A DNA stretch of 64,000 bases from positions 32,253 through 96,252 of the forward strand of contig JAFTWA010000005.1 of the NCBI GenBank assembly GCA_017465565.1, given 5' to 3'. The notes beneath the pieces were generated by a model. The model ran no database searches. It was not told the DNA's origin and saw only the letters and a program-made list of their open reading frames with translations. Source of the DNA: Tyzzerella sp. (GTDB taxonomy: Bacteria > Bacillota > Clostridia > Lachnospirales > Lachnospiraceae). Position 1 is the first letter of the stretch. Each line of letters starts with the position of its first letter. Of the stretch, positions 26,235 to 32,955 are shown one piece after another. The translations under genes were made by a program, and so were the position numbers.

Positions 26235-26798
26235 CTATTCCTTTGGCCAGCCAGAAGCTGTGAATGTATCTGTGCCATCAATCGGATTATTTTCACTCTG
26301 TACAGCATGGGCTACCACAGATAAAGTAAGTGTCTTACCCAGATAACTGTTATCCACTTTGGAACCTACAATTTCCACATGAGAGAACACATTCGGTGTA
26401 GTCTCTCCAGGCTCTACAGTGCCCTTGTAGTAATACCAGCCGTCGTGAAGTTCCCAATGTTCTTCATTGATATTTAGCTTGAAACAATCCTCTGCAGATA
26501 GTTCCTGCGAATCTACACCGTAAACGATTTTCACACGCAGATAAAACGGATGGTCGCAATCACTTTCAATGCTGACCTCCTTGCTGACAATATCACCTGG
26601 AACGATGTAAACGCCCTCTGCTGGAAATTCAGTTCCCTGGTCGGTTCTTTCATGAATGATGAATTGAATATTGCCGGAGGTCACAACATTGGTGGCTTTA
26701 CCGACAGTTGAATAATAGGCAAGGGTGCCTTGGGTAAAAAATGTGGCAACGATAGCAAATAATGCAATTGTCATAAATTTAAGTTTTATCTTTCCCAA
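26235..26798 (-). CDS. SipW-dependent TasA-like protein with TTG start
   Basis: The 187-residue protein begins at TTG (26798), with GGAGG 9 bp upstream; an ATG eight codons later is an alternative. The hydrophobic segment ends in TQGTLAYYSTVGKATNVVTSG (about 22-42), where AYYSTVGKATN matches the cleavage and post-cleavage region of SipW substrates. A beta-rich domain with VEPGETTPNVFSHVEIV follows. It is 10 bp upstream of the sorted protein gene and separated from the beta-helix gene by tandem hairpins. Confidence 0.78.
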   Translation of the reverse strand: MGKIKLKFMTIALFAIVATFFTQGTLAYYSTVGKATNVVTSGNIQFIIHERTDQGTEFPAEGVYIVPGDIVSKEVSIESDCDHPFYLRVKIVYGVDSQELSAEDCFKLNINEEHWELHDGWYYYKGTVEPGETTPNVFSHVEIVGSKVDNSYLGKTLTLSVVAHAVQSENNPIDGTDTFTASGWPKE

Positions 26799-26842
26799 TA
26801 CTGTTTTCCTCCTTCTTCTAAATTATTGTTCAACAATCAAAA

Positions 26843-26901
26843 GGCACAAAGAGTTTCCTTTATGCTCTTTGATTGCCGCCTATCCCCATAAGAGGGATAG
26901 G
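26843..26901 (-). terminator. Tandem hairpins inside the surface-protein operon
   Basis: Two adjacent stems are visible: GGCACAAAGAG with CTCTTTGATTGCC, and CCTATCCC with GGGATAGG. On the minus strand the second stem reached by polymerase is followed by TTTTGATTG. They separate the beta-helix protein gene from the rest of the operon and could be a partial terminator or an RNA-processing/stabilising site. Confidence 0.55.
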
Positions 26902-26929
26902 ACGGACATGACGCTTTTACGTACATTGT

Positions 26930-28120
26930 TTATTCAGAAACAACAACGATGTAATCATCACCATTTTCATTGAAAGCAACACCATCAAATGTGCCACCGT
27001 TAATAGTTATATTAGCACTACCTTCTTGCATAATATATTCTGGTTCATAGTTATCTTTTGTTTCTTTTTCTTTGATCAAATTACCATCATTGATAACGAC
27101 TGTCGGATCTTGTGCATCGGCATAATAATCATATGCATAAACACCTACAGAAGCAGTAATTGTACCGCCGTTCATAACAAAATTGCCGTTAAATAAGGTT
27201 ACACCATGGTCATAATCACCATTACCACGAACAATAATGTTACCACTATTCATTACAAAGGTTGCATTCTGTTTAACGTACACGCCATAGCAAGAAGAAA
27301 CAAGCTTACCAGTTTTGTCTGCACTGCTGTCTTCTAATGTGAAATGAGCATTATCACTCACATAAATAGCCATCCAGTGGCCTTGTCCACCATCATTAGA
27401 TGTAAGAGTATAACCATTCAGGTCAAGAAGAGTAGCAGTACTTGCAGGAATATCAAATCTCTCATTGTCTGCAGCTGTAATGTCAGCGGCGAGAACAATA
27501 TCCCCACCCTTAGCAAGAGCATCTCTCAATTCAGCTTCGGTAGAAACTTCTGTATAGCTTGCAAATTTATCGTACTGATTATCAATACTATCATATTCAG
27601 AAGCAAGCTGAGTAGCATTCACAGTTATAGATACACCTTCAAGACTCTTATTCATATAGTCGTTACCTGCATCTTCATCCATATGACCGGAAATGGTGAT
27701 AGCATTTGTCTTGGCACCTGCTTTAAGTGTACCCTTAGCACCATTTTCAATACCACTAAAAGTAAAATCAATAACATTAAGAAGATCAGTATCTCCGGTA
27801 AGCCCACTAATAACTACTTCATATTTCAAATCAAGATTACCGTTGTTCTTAATATAAAATTCCTGTGTCTTATATGTACACCCTGGCTCCCAAAGAATTG
27901 TTCCTTCTCCATTTGCTTTCACAAAACTAATAGTGGACAGGTCTTCGTCATTAGCATCTACGATAGCAATATCAAGATTACCAGCTGTTATTGTGTTCGT
28001 TGCGCTGGTTACAGAGTCAGTAAACCATGCGAATGTTGTTCCAATCAACATAGACATACACAATACAAGTGATAATAAGCTACTAATCAGTGCACGCTTA
28101 GTTGTTTTCTTATTATTCAT
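26930..28120 (-). CDS. SipW-dependent protein with C-terminal beta-helix-like region
   Basis: The 396-residue protein has a SipW-cognate signal, GTTFAWFTDSVTSATNTI (about 27-44), then a TasA/camelysin-like domain (about 45-185). Residues about 195-390 contain short repeated strands with asparagine and glycine turns (LDLNGYTLTSND, MNSGNIIVRGNG, MNGGTITASVGV), typical of right-handed beta-helix surface proteins. It may bind polysaccharide or contribute an adhesive module. The ATG follows TTGGAGG. Confidence 0.78.
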   Translation of the reverse strand: MNNKKTTKRALISSLLSLVLCMSMLIGTTFAWFTDSVTSATNTITAGNLDIAIVDANDEDLSTISFVKANGEGTILWEPGCTYKTQEFYIKNNGNLDLKYEVVISGLTGDTDLLNVIDFTFSGIENGAKGTLKAGAKTNAITISGHMDEDAGNDYMNKSLEGVSITVNATQLASEYDSIDNQYDKFASYTEVSTEAELRDALAKGGDIVLAADITAADNERFDIPASTATLLDLNGYTLTSNDGGQGHWMAIYVSDNAHFTLEDSSADKTGKLVSSCYGVYVKQNATFVMNSGNIIVRGNGDYDHGVTLFNGNFVMNGGTITASVGVYAYDYYADAQDPTVVINDGNLIKEKETKDNYEPEYIMQEGSANITINGGTFDGVAFNENGDDYIVVVSE

Positions 28121-28203
28121 GTCTTTTTTCCTCCAATTTTATTTGGCATAATAAATATCGCGTATAGGATATGCCATTTCCTATCGCATTAGGTTTGAAA
28201 CAA

Positions 28204-28902
28204 TTAGTCCTCGTCAACAAACGCTGCGCCATTACCCCAGTTAACATACGCAAATGCCTCAACTGCATTGTCCCCAGTATTATCTCTTTGCACTGCATCT
28301 GCTGATACAGTAATATTAAATTCATTATTAATTGCAGCCATTTCTAACTGAGTAAACTCTGTAGGAATGTTTACATTCGTAAATAGAACTTCATCACTAC
28401 CTGCTGGAAGTTCTCTATTGAGATAGAGATACCATGTAGCCTTGTCATCATTAACAGTAACTTTGTCTTCTACAAGAAGCCATTTACTTGTTGTGTCAGT
28501 GCCAACATTTGAAACCAAACCATAACTAGAACCCTCAAACAAATCTGTAAATGCGAGAGAACCGCCTGCTGTTTCCCAGCCGCCTGCCTTATCTAATGTT
28601 ACTGTCACGCGAATCCACTGTGTATAATCTCCAGTATTTGTGATTGTAGGATTCTTAGCAATATCATCACCCGGTATTACGTTATAGTATGTAACACCAT
28701 CTGTGGTCTCCTTACCTTCAAGGTCTGTTTCTGATACCTTCACTGAAAATTCAGGATTTGTATCATCTTCGCTATTAGCAACCTTGAATTTATTGGTAAT
28801 GCTCTTTGTGTCATTGAACCAAGCCAATGTTCCCAAAGAAAGAATAGCGATTAAACTAATTGCTAACGCTGAAACAAATACTTTCTTCTTCGTGAATTTC
28901 AT
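28204..28902 (-). CDS. TasA/CalY-family fibre-type protein
   Basis: The 232-residue protein starts at ATG 28902 behind AAAGGAGG. The signal is KFTKKKVFVSALAISL then LGTLAWFNDTKSITNKFK (about 23-40), a near-consensus SipW site. The mature part has TITNTGDYTQWIRVTV and ends VNWGNGAAFVDED, features of the CalY/TasA fold. It is the first substrate after the two signal peptidases, as tasA is in the tapA-sipW-tasA arrangement of Bacillus, so it is the best candidate major subunit. Confidence 0.83.
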   Translation of the reverse strand: MKFTKKKVFVSALAISLIAILSLGTLAWFNDTKSITNKFKVANSEDDTNPEFSVKVSETDLEGKETTDGVTYYNVIPGDDIAKNPTITNTGDYTQWIRVTVTLDKAGGWETAGGSLAFTDLFEGSSYGLVSNVGTDTTSKWLLVEDKVTVNDDKATWYLYLNRELPAGSDEVLFTNVNIPTEFTQLEMAAINNEFNITVSADAVQRDNTGDNAVEAFAYVNWGNGAAFVDED

Positions 28903-28985
28903 TTCGTTTTCCTCCTTTCCCGAAATATTTATTTCAAACTCGTGCTTATTGGAATTCCTTAACAAACACGAATCTAAAACCGTAG

Positions 28986-29495
28986 TTATTCATTTTCATC
29001 TTTCTTCTTTTTACCCACCATGTCTGGCAAAAATACTGCAATGATAAGTATCAATCCGACCCCTACCGTAATATAAGTGCCCGGCGGATTTTGAATGAAA
29101 TCGGATACATAACCAAGCATCGGAATACTAAACTTCGGCACTCCGATTACATTATTAAAATGTACTGGTGATGAATCTGCCGTTTCATTTGCATCCCCTT
29201 TGGTGTAGAAATGTTGATTTTCAGCGTCAATCTCTACCACCCGGTGAGTTGCAACAACTAGATCTTCATTTAGTACAAAAGTAATCGGGTCACCAACCTT
29301 GATGCTGTTTACATCCACTTCTTTTACATAAATAAGGTCGCCTACGCTGTACTCTGGTTCCATACTTCCAGAAATTACGTTGAATACGCGGAAGCCCATA
29401 AGTCTTGAGCCCATAAGGAAAACTGCACATAGAACAATCAGTACGACTAACACAGTAGAAACAATATTCCACACTTTTTTTAATGTTTTCTGCAT
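28986..29495 (-). CDS. sipW: SipW-like signal peptidase I (second copy)
   Basis: The protein of about 169 residues has an N-terminal membrane helix, the catalytic serine motif VISGSMEPEYSVGDLIYVKEV, and VVATHRVVEI with histidine rather than lysine, as in the archaeal/ER-type SipW branch that cleaves TasA-like precursors. A second membrane helix lies near the C-terminus (GTYITVGVGLILIIAVFL). The ATG at 29495 is chosen for AAGGGG upstream and because it starts 4 bp after the first sipW stop. Confidence 0.88.
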   Translation of the reverse strand: MQKTLKKVWNIVSTVLVVLIVLCAVFLMGSRLMGFRVFNVISGSMEPEYSVGDLIYVKEVDVNSIKVGDPITFVLNEDLVVATHRVVEIDAENQHFYTKGDANETADSSPVHFNNVIGVPKFSIPMLGYVSDFIQNPPGTYITVGVGLILIIAVFLPDMVGKKKKDENE

Positions 29496-29499
29496 ATGT

Positions 29500-30225
29500 T
29501 CACACCCCTTGCTGCTCCGCTTTTTCTGTTTCTGACACAGACTTATCTGCATCTACAGCAGCTTTATTTTCAAGCTGCGCCTTGAGGGCTTGCAATTCTG
29601 CCATCATCTTGGCACTTTCTGCTCTCTCAGCCTCAATCTTTGCCTTTTCAGCTTCCATTTCCTCCATCTGCTCTTTCTTATAGCGACGGAACAAGTGGAT
29701 ACAATTGATTCCCTGATAGAGAATCAAAAGCATAAACGGAACAAAGATACAAACGATGTACCCCTGCGGCGTCTTTAGGAAATTAAAGAATGTCCCAACT
29801 TTTGGAATGCTGTGCTCATATTTCCCTAAAATGTAAGGATATGTAACGACAGTTTCATCATCGGTATCAGTTGTTGTACCGTAAGTGATAAATCCTGGAT
29901 TACCCTCTGCATCGGTTGTCAGTCTTCTGATTTTATGGGTGATTGTCTCGCCAAAACTCTCCGTGTTCTGAGACATATATGTAATGATGTCGCCCTCTTT
30001 TAATGTAGAAGGGTCTACCTCTTTTACCAAAATAAGGTCGCCTGCGTTAAAGTCCGTCTTGCTCATGGAATCAGAGTTGACAATATAAACTCTGTAACCA
30101 AACAGGTTGCGGTCATTACGGTTAAATGTTGTAACCGAAATAATCGTAAATATCATCATAAATACGGCCAGTGCAACCACGAGCCACACAATTGTTGTTT
30201 TAATTATGTTTAGTGCCTTCTTCAC
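29500..30225 (-). CDS. sipW: SipW-like signal peptidase I with coiled-coil tail
   Basis: The 241-residue protein starts at GTG 30225 with GAGG upstream. It has a membrane helix (about 9-31), the serine motif VNSDSMSKTDFNAGDLILVKEV and GETITHKIRRL with the histidine of the SipW dyad. After the second helix (about 155-175) comes a long charged, alanine-rich coiled-coil extension (about 180-241, QMEEMEAEKAKIEAERAE), absent from ordinary SipW. It is the first gene of the surface-protein operon, about 58 bp downstream of the invertible segment. Confidence 0.85.
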   Translation of the reverse strand: MKKALNIIKTTIVWLVVALAVFMMIFTIISVTTFNRNDRNLFGYRVYIVNSDSMSKTDFNAGDLILVKEVDPSTLKEGDIITYMSQNTESFGETITHKIRRLTTDAEGNPGFITYGTTTDTDDETVVTYPYILGKYEHSIPKVGTFFNFLKTPQGYIVCIFVPFMLLILYQGINCIHLFRRYKKEQMEEMEAEKAKIEAERAESAKMMAELQALKAQLENKAAVDADKSVSETEKAEQQGV

Positions 30226-30283
30226 AGCGTTTCCTCACTTCTACTTACTTTTTGATTTGTCAAATCTGTCATTCCAATAACAA

Positions 30284-30551
30284 CAAAATGACTATTATGT
30301 TGTATAAATGTGCCAAAATGGAACAATTCGGCACTCTATATTCAGGTTCACTTTAGCACACTGATACTTAAAATGCAATTGATAAAAGAAAATTTATGAT
30401 AAAAATTTAACTGGAGGCATAACAATAGAGCCTTTTCAAAGGTGATTTTGAAAAGACTTTTATTGTTATGTCTTTTTTTGATGCTGCAATGCTTGCACTC
30501 TGGAAATATCAGATTCTTGTTAGTAGCACACACAACATAATAGTCATTATG
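30284..30551. repeat. Invertible segment: 20-bp inverted repeats next to recombinase
   Basis: CAAAATGACTATTATGTTGT at 30284-30303 and its reverse complement, differing at one base, at 30532-30551 bound a 228-bp interior. Sixteen central bases are a perfect match. The segment lies between a tyrosine recombinase gene (stop at 30588) and the first sipW (start 30225). This arrangement is that of site-specifically inverted phase-variation switches. I find no convincing -35/-10 pair pointing into the operon in either orientation; the interior does carry a directional terminator. Confidence 0.85.
30418..30479 (+). terminator. Intrinsic terminator inside the invertible segment
   Basis: A long stem pairs CATAACAATAGAGCCTTTTC on the left with TTGAAAAGACTTTTATTGTTATG on the right, followed by TCTTTTTTT on the plus strand only. 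In the orientation shown it acts away from the sipW operon; after inversion it would face the operon. Confidence 0.8.
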
Positions 30552-30587
30552 TGATAATCGACCTTTACCTCGTGTATTGGTCTATTT

Positions 30588-31427
30588 TTATATTATCAAT
30601 CTCATGCTTTCCAATCTTCTCCTATGTTCCGTACCAGTAGAGATAATATAAATCCTTGTGGTATTTATATTGCTATGCCCAAGGATATCCGCCAGCTTCG
30701 CAATGTCTTTCTCTATTCCATAAAATGTCCTTGCAAATAGATGCCGCAAATTATGTGGGAATACTTTATCTGGCGATACATCAGCCTGCTTACAAAGTGC
30801 TTTCATTTCACGCCATATGTTACTACGATTAAGTGCTTTCCCCGTTTTCGTAATAAAAATCATCCCTGACTGAATCTTCTGCTTTCTTGCATATTTCAGT
30901 AACTTCTTTCGCAAAGCTGATACAATAAAAATTTCCCTTATCTTTCCCTTGCAACAAACCGTTGCTTCTCCCCTCTGCACTGCTTCTACTGTAATAAACT
31001 GCAATTCACTCACCCGAATTCCCGTTCCACAAATAGTTTGTATTACCAGGGACAGTCTTTCATTTTCTTTACTTTCTGCCGCCTTTATCAAACGTAAATA
31101 TTCCCCCTTAGACAATTCCTTTTCTTCTGGACAATATGTCTTTTTCTGTACCTTAAATTGTTTGACGCACAAATCACTCCACCCCACAAATCTCAAAAAA
31201 GAATTGAGCGATGCCAGCATGGAATTCGCACTAGTAACAGCATACCCCTTTTCTAACTCCGATTTATACGCAACTGTCAGTATCTTATCCACATAACGTT
31301 CCGATGCATACTCCCAAAAATGCTTAATATCCCTCATATATTTTTCAATCGTAGATTTACTTTTTTCATCTTGAATTAGATATTGTTCAAATGCTTCCAA
31401 CATTGAAAGTGTAATCGTTTTTTCCAT
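30588..31427 (-). CDS. Tyrosine recombinase (XerC/D-like invertase candidate)
   Basis: The 279-residue protein has an N-terminal SAM-like core-binding domain (about 1-95) and a catalytic domain with all hallmark residues: Arg in GTGIRVSEL, the beta-hairpin lysine near CCKGKIREI, HNLRH, LGHSNINTTRIY with His and nucleophilic Tyr. The ATG at 31427 follows GGAGG by 7 bp. Lack of phage or plasmid genes nearby and adjacency to inverted repeats suggest it flips the 30284-30551 segment. It could be cotranscribed with the sipW operon. Confidence 0.9.
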   Translation of the reverse strand: MEKTITLSMLEAFEQYLIQDEKSKSTIEKYMRDIKHFWEYASERYVDKILTVAYKSELEKGYAVTSANSMLASLNSFLRFVGWSDLCVKQFKVQKKTYCPEEKELSKGEYLRLIKAAESKENERLSLVIQTICGTGIRVSELQFITVEAVQRGEATVCCKGKIREIFIVSALRKKLLKYARKQKIQSGMIFITKTGKALNRSNIWREMKALCKQADVSPDKVFPHNLRHLFARTFYGIEKDIAKLADILGHSNINTTRIYIISTGTEHRRRLESMRLII

Positions 31428-31507
31428 TTTACTTACCTCCATATATTTCTACATTTTACAATATCCTTAATTTTTATACGGTTTATTGGTTTGTATTAAT
31501 CTGCGGG

Positions 31508-31539
31508 CAAAAAAACAGAGCGAGTTTTCCACCCGCTCT
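31508..31539 (-). terminator. Terminator of decayed HipA-like gene
   Basis: CAGAGCG and CGCTCTG form a stem followed on the minus strand by TTTTTTTG. It lies 10 bp downstream of the last remnant stop codon at 31549. Confidence 0.75.
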
Positions 31540-31548
31540 GCGTATTTT

Positions 31549-31842
31549 TCTATCTCTCTAGTAAATCCCTCGCTCTTGATTGTATCTGTCTCTCAATCAA
31601 CCTCAAGCGTTTCTCTTCCAGATTATAACGTGAATGTTTTTTGAACTTAAAGCTTAGTAAATGACGAATTGCCATGGTCAAACAATGGCGCTGGAGCTAC
31701 AATTTTATTTGTCACATTGTCAATCAAGAAACCAAAATTTCCAAAATGTCTGTCCGTATTACAAATGATAGCATCCAGCACGAACATGTCATGCAAAGCT
31801 TTTACATATTCACCGAATAAAAATGTACCTCTTATAGTATAT
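31549..31842 (-). pseudogene. C-terminal remnant of HipA-like kinase
   Basis: One frame reads LDAIICNTDRHFGNFGFLIDN followed by IVAPAPLFDHGNSSFTKL and a stop. NTDRHFGNFG and the DHGN metal motif are signatures of the HipA/CtkA kinase C-terminal domain. After the stop, another frame continues KKHSRYNLEEKRLRLIERQ to the terminator, so a frameshift broke the gene. The N-terminal part is absent, truncated at the aldo/keto reductase gene end. Confidence 0.75.
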
Positions 31843-31850
31843 CACATTTT

Positions 31851-32864
31851 TTAGTAATCCATATCCTTCGCTACTTTTTCCAACATGTCACGGATTGGCA
31901 AGTCATATGGACATCTCGTCTCGCAAAGTCCACATTTCACGCAATCACTTGCATTTTTATCAAGTGTAGCATAACGGCTCTTTGCCCAGTCGGCCAAGCC
32001 GTATTTTCTCTTATAGTTTACAAATAAGAAGTTCGATGGAATGTTGATTCCCTGCGGACATGGTGCACAGTACCCACATCTTCTACAGAATTGACTTCCC
32101 ACTTCTTTTACAATCTTTTTGCACTCTTCTTCATCTTCTGCAGTAAGTGGCTGGAACACTTCCTCACAAGTATTCTGTCTTACTTCTTCTGCATTTCCCA
32201 TACCAGGAATTACAATTGTACAGTCAGGGTTATTGACAATATATTTCAGTGCTAAAACAGTATTGTCAATATTTCCGCCTGCGATTGGTTTCATAACGAT
32301 GAATCCAATATTCTTCTCAGCACATTCATGAATCAATTCAGCGCCTTGATTTTCTACGATGCTATATGGGAACATCATTGTCTCAATCTTATCCTCATAC
32401 TCTCGAATCAGTTTAGCAAACGCCTCAAGGCTGTGCGCTGTTGCACCGATGTGTCCGATTTTCCCTGCTTCTTTGGCTTCCACTAATGCTTTGTAAGCTC
32501 CGTTTTCACCGAAGCACTTTTCAATTTCCTCATCTGTCTTGATATTATGAATCTGATACAAATCAATGTAGTCTGTCTGCAGATTGTGAAGACTTATTTC
32601 AATGTCCTTTTTCATGCCTTCATAGTCTCTTGACATAGACTTTGTTGCAAGAATCCATTTATCACGGCAGTCTTTTAAGGCTTCGCCAAAAAATTCTTCT
32701 GATACTGTGTACCCTCTCGCTGTATCAAGATAATTGATACCCTGTTTCATACATTCTTCTACAATTTCTCTGGCTTCCTTTACATCTGTTCTCTGAACTG
32801 GAATTCCGCCAAGACCAACCACAGAAACCTGCAAGCCTGTTTTTCCTAATGTTGTATATTTCAT
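31851..32864 (-). CDS. Aldo/keto reductase with C-terminal 4Fe-4S domain
   Basis: The 337-residue protein has an aldo/keto reductase barrel (about 1-265: GLGGIPVQR, NYLDTARGY, DLYQIHNI, GATAHS) and a ferredoxin-like tail (about 266-337) with CRRCGYCAPCPQG and CVKCGLCETRCPYD, two four-cysteine clusters. Such fusions occur in anaerobes and may couple NAD(P)H to iron-sulfur electron transfer. Substrate is unknown. AGGATGGAG precedes the ATG. Confidence 0.9.
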   Translation of the reverse strand: MKYTTLGKTGLQVSVVGLGGIPVQRTDVKEAREIVEECMKQGINYLDTARGYTVSEEFFGEALKDCRDKWILATKSMSRDYEGMKKDIEISLHNLQTDYIDLYQIHNIKTDEEIEKCFGENGAYKALVEAKEAGKIGHIGATAHSLEAFAKLIREYEDKIETMMFPYSIVENQGAELIHECAEKNIGFIVMKPIAGGNIDNTVLALKYIVNNPDCTIVIPGMGNAEEVRQNTCEEVFQPLTAEDEEECKKIVKEVGSQFCRRCGYCAPCPQGINIPSNFLFVNYKRKYGLADWAKSRYATLDKNASDCVKCGLCETRCPYDLPIRDMLEKVAKDMDY

Positions 32865-32912
32865 ATCTCTCCATCCTCTCCTGAAATCCGTTTCCTATTT
32901 TTCTATTATAGC

Positions 32913-32943
32913 AAAAAAAGAGCCATACACCAAGTGTACAGCC
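32913..32943 (-). terminator. Terminator after beta-helix lipoprotein gene
   Basis: GGGCTGTACAC pairs with GTGTATGGCTC through all 11 positions (including G-U pairs), followed by TTTTTTTG on the minus strand. It ends the VTC-DUF4956-lipoprotein operon. Confidence 0.85.
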
Positions 32944-32955
32944 CCAATTTATATA

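Noticed and set aside
28121-28203. Possible terminator between tasA-like and beta-helix genes
   Set aside because: The AGGAAATGGCATATCCT stem is weak and has no T-tract; the genes are probably cotranscribed.
30348-30533. 61-codon open frame inside the invertible segment
   Set aside because: It runs through the terminator hairpin, has no ribosome site, and looks like AT-rich chance frame.
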